Positions 1 through 6,402 of a stretch of DNA of 20,565 nt are shown here, piece by piece. A program made the translations under genes and the position numbers. The DNA lies in assembly GCA_934663625.1 (NCBI GenBank), contig CAKUKP010000053.1, forward strand, positions 1 to 20,565, in the 5' to 3' direction. Every line of letters begins with the position of its first letter. Position 1 is the first letter of the stretch. This DNA is from an uncultured Clostridia bacterium (lineage in GTDB: Bacteria > Bacillota > Clostridia > Christensenellales > Aristaeellaceae). The notes under the pieces are model-generated. The model was given only the letters and a program-made list of their open reading frames with translations, was not told the origin of the DNA and did no database searches.

Positions 1-60
1 CTCGGACTTGTCCGGATTGGAGAATGCCGCAGACTGGTCAGGATTGTCAGGCTTTGGCAT
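1..60 (-). CDS. 5' end of an unidentified gene, cut by the window edge
   Basis: On the minus strand an ATG at 58-60 opens a frame that stays open for 20 codons to the window edge. It is rich in Pro, Asp, Ser and Asn and starts MPKPDNPDQ. It follows the stop of the tiny upstream ORF by 14 nt, but no clear Shine-Dalgarno precedes it. It could be the next gene of that unit, or another frame of the same broken gene. Too little is visible to name a function. Confidence 0.25.
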   Translation of the reverse strand, partial: MPKPDNPDQSAAFSNPDKSE

Positions 61-74
61 GGTACGTTCTCAGG

Positions 75-182
75 TTAGCCGAGCTTTGAAAGCGTGGTCT
101 TGCTTATGCCCAGACCGTTCTTTGTTAATGTTATTGTAGCCTCTCCGTATGTTGGAAGATACGTCGAAAATCCGTCGAGCAT
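75..182 (-). CDS. Tiny 35-codon ORF, possibly the start of a nonsense-broken gene
   Basis: A minus-strand ATG at 180-182 lies 7 nt behind GGGGG (a GGGGGTGATAAA leader), which is a good ribosome site. The frame encodes 35 residues ending in TLSKLG and stops at TAA (75-77). Reading past the stop in the same frame gives PENV. From memory, a family of small Clostridia proteins has a similar start (LTKNGL..SKT) and continues with YPEYV at this point, so the TAA may replace a Tyr codon. That resemblance is recall and was not searched. Otherwise it is a short leader ORF. Confidence 0.35.
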   Translation of the reverse strand: MLDGFSTYLPTYGEATITLTKNGLGISKTTLSKLG

Positions 183-518
183 TTTATCACCCCCTGCCTA
201 ATTCGATTGCATCACATATTCAAACACAATGCAAGCTATTGTTGTGTGAAATGTCGAAAAAATTTTTAACATCTTGGATTTTTCTTGAAATGTATGCCTG
301 CAGATGTGTTTGCATGAGCTTTTTGATGCACGATTGATGTTCTTTGCTGTGCCTGTGTTTTCGGTGTTTTGAGGATGACGTGTGATAACTCTGTTTCTGT
401 AGCGTCTGAACGCGTGATTTTTGCAAAATAAAATCGCAAAAAGCCTATCGGTTGAGGGGGAACTTCTAATACCGCGGACAAAGCGATGTGGTCTTCATCA
501 ATTGCCGAAGAAACTGAC
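183..518. other. Non-coding stretch without a recognisable gene
   Basis: AT-rich sequence between the tiny minus-strand ORF and the hairpin after the HicB-DinB gene. Open frames of up to 93 codons exist on the minus strand, but none has a ribosome site or recognisable motifs. A 6-bp inverted repeat, TTGCAT (207-212) and ATGCAA (229-234), sits upstream of the tiny ORF and might be an operator. No convincing -10/-35 pair was found. Confidence 0.5.
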
Positions 519-553
519 CGGGGCATGACCAATTCACAGAATGTCATGCCCCG
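519..553 (-). terminator. Hairpin after the HicB-DinB gene, probable terminator
   Basis: CGGGGCATGAC (519-529) and GTCATGCCCCG (543-553) form an 11-bp perfect stem with a 13-nt loop. It lies about 20 nt past the minus-strand stop at 574. The tail on the minus strand is only moderately T-rich (GTCAGTTTCTTC), so the terminator call rests on stem strength and position. Confidence 0.6.
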
Positions 554-573
554 TTACTATATATGTAGAGCTA

Positions 574-1281
574 TTACAAATCAAAATAAAACACATTGGG
601 TATGGCGTTTCCGCCGAAGGTTTTGAGTGCCATTCGATACATGGCTTTGGCGTGGATGCGGTCGTGCCAGATGAATCTGCGCAGCGCCTTTCGCAGCGAC
701 CAGAGTTCATCGTAGCTGCCGTGGAAAACTTCATTTTTCAGAAAATCCGGCTGCTGTTCCAGCAGCGCGAATCCCCGCGCCCGACATTCTGCGATGGTTC
801 CGGCGTTGTCCGCGTCAACGCCGATTTCGCTGAAATAATAGCGATTGACATTTTTCGTATGTTCATACATTTCGTATGCCGTGCGCGGAACCGATCCGTA
901 GAACGTCGCTCTGGCGGGCAGGCAGCTTTTGTTCCGATCCGGTATCGCCTGATACAGCTTGAAAAAGTCCTGCGCGGATTTCAGCGCGAGCGATTTGAGC
1001 GCTTCGTATTCGGCCGCGCTGAGCGCTTCCCGCTCCCGATCGAAAAGTATATCCGAATCCGCGTCGGAAATCGCAAGCGCAGACGCCTTTTCCTGCACGA
1101 TTTCAGGCTCCGGCGCGTCGGCGTGCGGCGCGCCCGTCCATTTCAGATAAGATGCAATTTCGGAAGGCATCTTCCGGATGGCTTCATCCATAGTCTGCCC
1201 TCTCGTATATGCGCCGATAAAATCCGCCGAATACAAAATGCTGTCGCTCCCGTTATGCTCCCATATGCACCTGATTTTCAT
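574..1281 (-). CDS. HicB-like N-terminus fused to a DinB-like domain
   Basis: A 235-residue protein. Residues 1-48 have the look of a HicB antitoxin domain (strand with a YSAD segment, then TMDEAIRKMPSEIASYL). A charged linker (about 50-95) joins this to a region that fits a DinB/YfiT-type four-helix bundle, with His141 (MYEHTKNV) and a C-terminal HxxxH pair (His206 and His210 in FIWHDRIH). Those three His would form the usual metal site. DinB proteins are commonly metal-dependent thiol S-transferases or relatives; the substrate here is unknown. No HicA toxin gene is adjacent. The ATG overlaps the TGA of the upstream gene (ATGA at 1278-1281), so translation is probably coupled. The family call is from motifs, and an unrelated two-domain protein remains possible. 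Confidence 0.75.
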   Translation of the reverse strand: MKIRCIWEHNGSDSILYSADFIGAYTRGQTMDEAIRKMPSEIASYLKWTGAPHADAPEPEIVQEKASALAISDADSDILFDREREALSAAEYEALKSLALKSAQDFFKLYQAIPDRNKSCLPARATFYGSVPRTAYEMYEHTKNVNRYYFSEIGVDADNAGTIAECRARGFALLEQQPDFLKNEVFHGSYDELWSLRKALRRFIWHDRIHAKAMYRMALKTFGGNAIPNVFYFDL

Positions 1282-2789
1282 AATTCATCCTTGCTGTTTG
1301 TTTTCATCCAAAGTACCCCACAATGTCCCTTATCCTGTTCTGCATTTGTGATCACATATGCCTGCTTTTTGCTGCGGGGCTTTTCCGGGTACGTCATGCG
1401 CAGCGTACCGTTTTCCAGCAGCGGCGTAACATATTTTTTCATCATGTAGTTTGAAACATTGATTCCCAGATAGTTTGCAATTTCTTCCCTTGTGCGGGGA
1501 ATGCTGCAAAAGCTGCGCAAATCTCTGCCGTGGTTTTCTTCAGCGGGGACAGCGCCCTGCGTCAGTTCTACCACCTGATTTTTCAGCGTTACCACAAACT
1601 CATCACGGCGGTTTTCAAAAATTGGAGCCGGAAGACCACACGCAGCCATTTCGCGCCGTATCGTTGGAATACCGGAATAGCGGTTCTCAGCCGCCGTCAG
1701 CGCTTCTGCCATGACAGCCAACGTTGGATTTCGCAAATCGGGGCGCGCAGTTCCGAGCTGATCCACCGTCAAACGACCATACAGACAACCGGGGCTATGA
1801 ATTTCCAGACGATCGTCAAAGAACGCAATCTGAATCGGCGTACCTTCGGTATATCGGCTGTAATCTCGATGGATCAGAGCGTTTAGTACCGCTTCGCGGA
1901 TGGCCGTCAGCGGATATTCTGTTGTGTCCTCCCTTCGTCCGGTCTGCGCGTTGATGATCGTTCGTCGCTTCATATTGCGCGCACAGAAGGTTATTGCATC
2001 TTCCAGCATGCTGTTCAGCGTTCCCTCAATGCGTTTGTTGTCCAGAAAGCGCACAGCGCCTCGCGTGTCGCCGATCTCGGTACCGGGAACAACAATGGCG
2101 GTAATGGCCAGCTGGGGCAACACCCCCTGCGGATAAATACCAAAATTCAGTACGGCGGCCAGTGTCGGAACGTTTCCGGAGGTCAATCCGAGCATATCGC
2201 GAATTTGTCCCTCGTTCAACTTTGCAAAGCCCGGACGTGCCTGCTTTTTTTGAAGGATATAGGCCGCAATTGCGTCCTGATCCAGTAATTCCATGCTGGC
2301 GCGCTCAATGGGGCGTACATCATCGTACACATGGCGACGGAAGGCGTCAAAGCTGTATAACTCCAAATCCGTCATGACGAAATCTCCATCGCCCACACGG
2401 ATGTACGATCCCTTCACGCGTCCCTTTCCCTTGTAGTAGCAGGGGCGATCTGCAACATCCAGCCCCGGAATTTCCGCCGCGCAGACGTTTTTTCCATCGA
2501 TTTCCGCCATGGTAAACACCATTCGAACGGGCGGCTGCATCTGGTCTGTGCATTGCTCAGTGACGCTTTTCTGAAGTGTCTGCACATCATTCACGCCAAC
2601 AATGGCAAACTTATCTTTTTCTGATAAACCGAATACGATGATTCCGCCGCCCGTCTGGTTGGAAAAGCTGGACAGCGTATCGTAAAGCCTGGGGCAATCC
2701 ATATGCGCAGTTTTGACTTCAAGATTGGGGCCTTCGGATCGGTTCTTTTGAATTTTGCGAATTAAAGTGACTAATTCTTCAGGGAGCAT
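1278..2789 (-). CDS. AlbA_2 (Schlafen AAA_4-like) / HATPase_c regulator
   Basis: A 503-residue cytoplasmic protein with the usual order of the putative ATP-dependent DNA-binding regulator family. An AlbA_2 domain spans about 10-145 (NLEVKTAH near 22; NQTGGGIIVFGLSE at 44-56). A middle region follows, then a HATPase_c_4-like domain at about 290-405 with Glu299 and Asn303 of the N-box (REAVLNALIHRDYS) and FFDDRLEIHSPG at 323-334. A C-terminal winged helix lies at about 427-480 (TREEIANYLGI). Such proteins are annotated as transcription regulators, but their targets are rarely known. The start is supported by GGAGG 8 nt upstream and by a promoter at 2814-2842. Base use is somewhat less GC-biased than the neighbours, which may hint at transfer. 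It is translationally coupled to the HicB-DinB gene. Confidence 0.88.
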   Translation of the reverse strand: MLPEELVTLIRKIQKNRSEGPNLEVKTAHMDCPRLYDTLSSFSNQTGGGIIVFGLSEKDKFAIVGVNDVQTLQKSVTEQCTDQMQPPVRMVFTMAEIDGKNVCAAEIPGLDVADRPCYYKGKGRVKGSYIRVGDGDFVMTDLELYSFDAFRRHVYDDVRPIERASMELLDQDAIAAYILQKKQARPGFAKLNEGQIRDMLGLTSGNVPTLAAVLNFGIYPQGVLPQLAITAIVVPGTEIGDTRGAVRFLDNKRIEGTLNSMLEDAITFCARNMKRRTIINAQTGRREDTTEYPLTAIREAVLNALIHRDYSRYTEGTPIQIAFFDDRLEIHSPGCLYGRLTVDQLGTARPDLRNPTLAVMAEALTAAENRYSGIPTIRREMAACGLPAPIFENRRDEFVVTLKNQVVELTQGAVPAEENHGRDLRSFCSIPRTREEIANYLGINVSNYMMKKYVTPLLENGTLRMTYPEKPRSKKQAYVITNAEQDKGHCGVLWMKTNSKDEL

Positions 2790-2813
2790 TGCAGATTCCT
2801 CCTGTCTATGCTT

Positions 2814-2842
2814 ATTTTAGCACACATCTATCAAAGATTCAA
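2814..2842 (-). promoter_or_regulatory. Sigma-A-type promoter of the AlbA_2/HATPase operon
   Basis: On the minus strand TTGAAT (2837-2842) and TAAAAT (2814-2819) are separated by exactly 17 bp, about 25 nt before the start codon at 2789. The CTTTGATAG motif occupies part of the spacer. Confidence 0.75.
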
Positions 2843-2939
2843 GCGAATTGACTATGTTTCTATGCTTGTTTCAAAAAACTTTGATAGTGTATTGAAAAAA
2901 TGTCGCTTTATTTCAACTTCATTCTCTTCTTTTTGATAG
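2828..2939. repeat. CTTTGATAG motif in three copies around the promoter
   Basis: CTATCAAAG (2828-2836) and CTTTGATAG (2879-2887) form a perfect 9-bp inverted repeat 42 nt apart. The first arm lies in the promoter spacer and the second upstream of the -35. A third near copy, TTTTGATAG, lies at 2931-2939. The arrangement suits a repressor or looping operator, but the binder is unknown. Confidence 0.4.
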
Positions 2940-3034
2940 GATATGGTCGGATCGTCGCAATTATTCATTACTTTTTTGATATTCGCTATTGAGAAGCCCA
3001 TTGCATGAATAAGCCACACATTGCGCGCGACCAC
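2852..3034 (-). pseudogene. Possible MerR-type regulator remnant
   Basis: A 60-codon minus-strand frame from GTG at 3034 contains LIHAMGFSIANIKKVM, which resembles the second helix-turn region of MerR regulators (lGFSl.eIk). It ends with a charged stretch and stops at 2852. No N-terminal DNA-recognition helix or ribosome site is visible, and the upstream part overlaps the promoter of the divergent hydrolase gene. If the resemblance is real, this is a decayed fragment. The match is short and could be chance. Confidence 0.25.
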
Positions 3035-3055
3035 AAGGAACCGTTTTTGCGATTC

Positions 3056-3084
3056 TTGCTTTTTCGGGAGAGGTACAATATAAT
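3056..3084 (+). promoter_or_regulatory. Promoter of the alpha/beta hydrolase gene
   Basis: TTGCTT (3056-3061), a 17-bp spacer and a perfect TATAAT (3079-3084), about 80 nt before the start codon at 3165. Confidence 0.75.
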
Positions 3085-3164
3085 GAAATCAATCGGTTGG
3101 CGGGAACGAAATCTTGAAAATGTAACGGCGCGTTCCATCGGATTGCGCGATTGGGGAGGAACAG

Positions 3165-3848
3165 ATGGACATCGAATTGTATTATCGGGAAGCGGGAAGC
3201 GGCGACGCGCTGATACTTCTGCACGGAAACGGCGAAGACAGTTCCTATTTTAAACATCAGATCGATTATTTTCAGGATCGATATCGCGTGATCGTGCCGG
3301 ATACGCGTGGGCACGGCAAATCGCCGCGGGGGAACGCGCCGTTTACCATTGCGCAGTTCGCCCGCGATTTATATGATTTCATGCGGGAGCATCGGATCGC
3401 GAGCGCGGCGATTCTGGGATTTTCGGACGGCGCGAATATCGCGATGAAATTCGCGATGCGGCATCCGGATATGGTGCGGGCGTTGATCCTGAACGGCGGA
3501 AATCTCAATCCCGCGGGCGTAAAGCGGGCGACGCAGATTCCGATCGAGATCGGATACCGAATTGCCAAACGCTTTGCCGCGAAATCGGCGGATGCGAAAC
3601 GAAACGCCGAAATGCTCGGTTTGATGGTGAATGATCCGAACATCGACCCATCGGAGCTGATGCAGATTGCGGCGCCCGCACTGGTCATTTGCGGAACGCG
3701 GGACATGATCAAAGAATCGCACACGAAGGAAATCGCGGCGCATCTGCCCAACGCGAAGCTGACCATCATTCCGGGCGATCATTTTATCGCGAACAAAAAC
3801 CCGACGGCGTTTAACCGCGCGGTAAATGATTTCCTGAAAACGATCTGA
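3165..3848 (+). CDS. Alpha/beta-fold hydrolase
   Basis: A 227-residue cytoplasmic hydrolase of the alpha/beta superfamily. The oxyanion-loop motif HGNG is at residues 20-23. Strand 4 and its loop (VIVPDTRGHGKS) are at 43-53. The nucleophile elbow G-F-S-D-G places Ser87 as nucleophile. Asp180 (CGTRDMI) and His206 (PGDHF) complete the triad. The cap region is short, and length is typical of small esterase or lactonase-like members. The substrate cannot be read from the sequence. The ATG follows GGAGGA at a good spacing and has its own promoter. It sits upstream of, but is probably not co-transcribed with, the flavodoxin gene, which has a separate promoter. Confidence 0.93.
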   Translation: MDIELYYREAGSGDALILLHGNGEDSSYFKHQIDYFQDRYRVIVPDTRGHGKSPRGNAPFTIAQFARDLYDFMREHRIASAAILGFSDGANIAMKFAMRHPDMVRALILNGGNLNPAGVKRATQIPIEIGYRIAKRFAAKSADAKRNAEMLGLMVNDPNIDPSELMQIAAPALVICGTRDMIKESHTKEIAAHLPNAKLTIIPGDHFIANKNPTAFNRAVNDFLKTI

Positions 3849-3901
3849 CCGCACCCGAATTTCGCATCAGTTTTACTTATCCAAAAATCGAAAAAGCAGA
3901 A

Positions 3902-3930
3902 TTGATTGCGCAGGGAAGTTGGGCTACAAT
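3902..3930 (+). promoter_or_regulatory. Promoter of the flavodoxin-acetyltransferase pair
   Basis: TTGATT (3902-3907), a 17-bp spacer and TACAAT (3925-3930), 29 nt before the flavodoxin start at 3960. Confidence 0.7.
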
Positions 3931-3959
3931 AGAAGTAACCGGTGGAAAGGAGAATGAAC

Positions 3960-4472
3960 ATGGCGAAATTGATTGCATTTTACTCCCGCGCGGGAGAGAA
4001 CTATTTTGGCGGCGCGTATCGCCGCATTGCCGTCGGCAATACCGAAAGGGCGGCGAAAATGCTTGCCGACCTGACCGGCGGCGAACTTTACAGCATCGAT
4101 CAGGCGCAGCCATATTCCGAGGATTACCAGACCTGCATCGCCGAAGCGAAGGCCGATTTGCAGAAAAACGCCCGACCGGAGGTGTTGAATCTGCCCGACG
4201 ATCTGAATGCCTACGATGAAATCTATCTGGGCTATCCGAATTATTGGGGCACGATGCCGATGGCGGTTTATACGTTCCTGGAGCATTACGATTTTACCGG
4301 CAAGACCATCCATCCCTTCTGCACGCACGAGGGCAGCGGTCTTGCCCATACCGTGCGGGATATTCAAAAGGCCGCGTCTGGCGCGACCGTCGCAAAAGGG
4401 CTTGCCATTTACGGAAGCGGCGTGGACGGCGCAAAGGGCGCGCTTGAAAAGTGGGTACGGGAGGCAGAATAA
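3960..4472 (+). CDS. Flavodoxin family protein
   Basis: A 170-residue flavodoxin-like FMN-binding electron carrier or quinone-reductase-type protein. The N-terminal strand and phosphate-binding loop read LIAFYSRAGENY (residues 4-15). The second FMN loop reads LGYPNYWGTMP (90-100), and a third conserved segment THEGSG lies near 122-127. These features fit the flavodoxin_4-type family. ATG at 3960 is chosen because AAGGAG lies 7 nt before it. A GTG at 3942 and an ATG at 3954 in the same frame sit too close to or before that site. The stop TAA is immediately followed by the ATG of the acetyltransferase, so the two are co-transcribed and probably coupled. Confidence 0.9.
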   Translation: MAKLIAFYSRAGENYFGGAYRRIAVGNTERAAKMLADLTGGELYSIDQAQPYSEDYQTCIAEAKADLQKNARPEVLNLPDDLNAYDEIYLGYPNYWGTMPMAVYTFLEHYDFTGKTIHPFCTHEGSGLAHTVRDIQKAASGATVAKGLAIYGSGVDGAKGALEKWVREAE

Positions 4473-5033
4473 ATGAATTGTGAAGAAATCCGCGTCGATC
4501 TGGGCGCCGTATCCGCCGAACACAGCGCCCAGCGGCAGCGCTCGGCGCAGCTATTGTACCGGCTCAACCATACGCTGCCCTTCTCGGAGGAATACAACGC
4601 GCTGCTTCATGAATTGATGGGCGATCGTCTGGGCGAGGGCAGCACGATCGCCCCCCCGCTTTCCGGCGCGGCGCTGGATATGCGGAAAATCGGCAAGGGC
4701 GTTTTTGTCAATTCCAATCTGCTCGCCATGGCGCGGGGCGGCATCAAAATCGGAGATTATGCCCGCATCGCCGCGAACGTGCAGCTGATTTCCAACAACC
4801 ATGATCCCTATGATCTGAATGTGCTCACCTGCAAGCCGGTTGAAATCGGAGATTATGCATGGATCGGCGCGGGCGCGACCGTGCTTCCGGGCGTGCGCGT
4901 CGGGCGGCACGCCATAATCGGAGCGGCATCCGTCGTTACAAAGGATGTGCCGGATTACGCCGTAGCGGTCGGCAATCCGGCTAAGGTCATTAAGATGCTG
5001 GACAAGGAAAAATTCAAAGAAAACGAACGATGA
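4473..5033 (+). CDS. Sugar O-acetyltransferase, maltose/galactoside acetyltransferase type
   Basis: A 186-residue left-handed beta-helix acetyltransferase using acetyl-CoA. The N-terminal helical part (about 1-60) matches the maltose-acetyltransferase substrate domain. Hexapeptide repeats run from about 70 to 165 (IKIGDYARI, VEIGDYAWIG, VRVGRHAIIG). His110 in SNNHDPYD is the expected catalytic base, and AVGNPAKVIK (165-174) is the usual C-terminal signature. Length fits the family. The gene starts directly after the flavodoxin stop with no gap, and the ribosome site GGGAGG lies inside the end of that gene. The natural acceptor is unknown. Confidence 0.92.
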   Translation: MNCEEIRVDLGAVSAEHSAQRQRSAQLLYRLNHTLPFSEEYNALLHELMGDRLGEGSTIAPPLSGAALDMRKIGKGVFVNSNLLAMARGGIKIGDYARIAANVQLISNNHDPYDLNVLTCKPVEIGDYAWIGAGATVLPGVRVGRHAIIGAASVVTKDVPDYAVAVGNPAKVIKMLDKEKFKENER

Positions 5034-5090
5034 AAAAGCCATTGATCGTTTGTGATTCGTGCCGCGCATTGTGAAGAAACTTACGTATGT

Positions 5091-5125
5091 GGCGGGCGGC
5101 GATCTCTATCAATCGTCCGCCCGCC
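5091..5125. terminator. Convergent-gene hairpin
   Basis: GGCGGGCGG (5091-5099) and CCGCCCGCC (5117-5125) form a 9-bp perfect GC stem between the plus-strand acetyltransferase and the minus-strand TetR gene, overlapping the last codons of the latter. No good T-run follows on either strand, so it may terminate weakly or only shield the 3' ends. Confidence 0.45.
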
Positions 5126-5699
5126 ATCTTACGCAGCTGTGCATGACTGAGATGATGTGTTCTATGGAATCGGCGCAATCGTTTTTGAGCCATTCGGTGA
5201 TGATCGCCATCAACCCATGGATATAAAATGCGATCTGATAAGCGCGATCCTGCGCGGGAACGCCGTAGCGATCCAGTATGGGCGTCAGCACATGCTGGCA
5301 AAGCCCCGCATAGCTGTCCTCCAGCCGCAGCGTGGCGGCGTTTTCCAGTCCCGTGCGAAACAGGCGCTGGTTTTCCCGAATGTAATTCAGATACGGCGTC
5401 AGATATTCCGGCGTAAGCAGATACAATTCGTCCAGCGGGCAATCGCGCAGCTTTGCTACAAAGCTTTTCGAATCCTTCGCCATGTAGGCGAGGAATTGAT
5501 CGTTCATGTGCGAAACGCTCTCCGCCAATAGATCGCCGATCGTTTCATAGTGCAGATAGAAGGTGGAGCGATGAACGCCCGCCGCTTCGCAGATTTCCTT
5601 GACCGTGATGTAGGCAAAATCTTTCTTTTCCAGAAGCGTCAAAAAAGCCTCGTCCATTTTGGCGGCGGTTGCGAAGTATTTGCTTTCCGATTTGTTCAA
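5109..5699 (-). CDS. TetR/AcrR-family transcriptional regulator with a TTG start
   Basis: A 196-residue regulator. The N-terminal helix-turn-helix spans about residues 12-55 (ITVKEICEAAGVHRSTFYLHY), a textbook TetR DNA-binding domain. The C-terminal half (about 75-190) fits the TetR_C_33 type (PF14278) common in Firmicutes (YIRENQRLFRTGLEN; FYIHGLMAIITEWLKND). The start is TTG at 5699: it overlaps the TGA of the upstream 70-residue gene (TTGA at 5696-5699), a GAAGGGA site lies upstream, and the family normally starts with an NKSESK-like tail. The first in-frame ATG would remove part of helix 1. It probably represses its own operon through the palindrome at 6326-6345. The ligand is unknown. 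Confidence 0.9.
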   Translation of the reverse strand: MNKSESKYFATAAKMDEAFLTLLEKKDFAYITVKEICEAAGVHRSTFYLHYETIGDLLAESVSHMNDQFLAYMAKDSKSFVAKLRDCPLDELYLLTPEYLTPYLNYIRENQRLFRTGLENAATLRLEDSYAGLCQHVLTPILDRYGVPAQDRAYQIAFYIHGLMAIITEWLKNDCADSIEHIISVMHSCVRWRADD

Positions 5700-5908
5700 T
5701 GGGCGATCCCTTCCCTTCTGTTTTTTCTGCCGCGCAGCAGCATGACAGCGGCGATCAGGATACCGTATATTGCGTATGCCGGTGCGCTTTGCGTATTTTG
5801 AACGGCCAACAGGTAGATCAGCGCCACAAAGGACAGCGGCGGGATGGCGATCATCGCCCATCTGGGCGGGCGCAGCAGCCTTTGCAAAATCATTCTTGCC
5901 CGCGCCAT
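5696..5908 (-). CDS. Small two-TM membrane protein of the TetR operon
   Basis: A 70-residue protein with a basic N-terminus (MARARMILQRLLRPPRW), two hydrophobic helices at about 17-36 and 43-58, and a basic tail, so both ends are expected in the cytoplasm. It starts 3 nt after the stop of the upstream membrane protein and overlaps the TetR start by 4 nt. The ribosome site at 5908 is poor, so coupling to the upstream gene or a start at Met6 is possible. From recall, longer related proteins with an APAY.IYG segment occur in Clostridia beside TetR genes, so this copy may be C-terminally shortened. Function unknown. Confidence 0.7.
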   Translation of the reverse strand: MARARMILQRLLRPPRWAMIAIPPLSFVALIYLLAVQNTQSAPAYAIYGILIAAVMLLRGRKNRREGIAH

Positions 5909-5911
5909 GGC

Positions 5912-6265
5912 TTATTTTTCGCTGATTTCCTTCGCCAGTTCCATGATTTCGAACGCGTATTTCTGCTTGCCCTTCGCCAGCAGATTTTTGTAGATGGGAT
6001 AATTGATGCCCATGCCCGCCATGCCGATAATGCCGATGATGATGCCGGCGATAAAAGCGCCCGTGGTGCCGCTGCCGATCTGCCCCATCGTAAGGCACAT
6101 GCCCGTGCCGAAGACCAGGGCGGCGATGATGCCGACGGTGTAGGTAAAGATGGTTGCCGGCAGCTTTGCCTTTGCGTCCAGCTTGCGCAGCGCGACTACC
6201 CTGGATGTATCCTTGGGCGCGTATTCGTTGGCGATGTGTTCTGCGTAAATCTTATCGGTGTTCAT
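5912..6265 (-). CDS. Small membrane protein, first gene of the TetR operon
   Basis: A 117-residue protein. The charged N-terminus (about 1-40, TDKIYAEHIANEYAPKD) is followed by a hydrophobic helix at about 39-62 (TIFTYTVGIIAALVFGTGM), a second at about 70-95 (AFIAGIIIGIIGMAGMG), and a charged C-terminal helix (KGKQKYAFEIMELAKEIS). ATG at 6265 is chosen because GGAGG lies 8 nt before it; an in-frame ATG at 6283 lies before that site and is unlikely. From memory, homologues in Clostridia are sometimes labelled dihydropteridine reductase, but nothing in the sequence supports an enzyme. It leads the operon that ends in the TetR regulator, so expression is probably controlled by it. Confidence 0.82.
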   Translation of the reverse strand: MNTDKIYAEHIANEYAPKDTSRVVALRKLDAKAKLPATIFTYTVGIIAALVFGTGMCLTMGQIGSGTTGAFIAGIIIGIIGMAGMGINYPIYKNLLAKGKQKYAFEIMELAKEISEK

Positions 6266-6294
6266 AATGTCTGCCTCCTTCATTTGATGGTTTC

Positions 6295-6323
6295 ATTATA
6301 CCGGCGAGGGAGTGCAAAATGAA
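6295..6323 (-). promoter_or_regulatory. Promoter of the TetR operon
   Basis: On the minus strand a perfect TATAAT (6295-6300) is preceded at 17 bp by a weak -35, TTCATT (6318-6323). The start codon at 6265 lies about 30 nt downstream. Confidence 0.6.
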
Positions 6324-6325
6324 CG

Positions 6326-6345
6326 ACACAAACGGCGTTTTGTGT
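6326..6345. promoter_or_regulatory. 20-bp palindrome, candidate TetR operator
   Basis: ACACAAA (6326-6332) and TTTGTGT (6339-6345) form a perfect 7-bp inverted repeat with a 6-bp centre, directly upstream of the -35 of the TetR operon. Size and symmetry fit a TetR dimer site, and the weak -35 suits regulated use. The regulator-site pairing is inferred from position only. Confidence 0.5.
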
Positions 6346-6364
6346 TGATTTCAGACAAATCAAA

Positions 6365-6402
6365 GGGGCTGTGCGGAACGCCATTCGTTCCGGCACAGCC
6401 CC
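6365..6402 (-). terminator. Strong hairpin ending minus-strand transcription upstream of the TetR operon
   Basis: GGGGCTGTG and CACAGCCCC at the ends, plus GGAAC and GTTCC inside, form a 14-bp stem with a small internal bulge (6365-6402). On the minus strand it is followed by TTTGATTTG; on the plus strand there is no T-run. It would stop transcripts from the riboswitch before they reach the TetR operon. Confidence 0.6.

Noticed and set aside
541..1449. A 302-codon plus-strand frame
   Set aside because: Arg/Phe-rich antisense of the HicB-DinB gene, starting inside the terminator hairpin.
3942..3959. GTG at 3942 as start of the flavodoxin gene
   Set aside because: The ribosome site AAGGAG lies after it and is correctly spaced for ATG 3960.
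5700..6098. Extension of the TetR frame upstream to an ATG at 6098, giving 329 residues
   Set aside because: The added part is His/Arg-rich nonsense antiparallel in character to a known protein and overlaps two better membrane-protein genes in other frames. The TTG at 5699 with its TTGA overlap explains the start.
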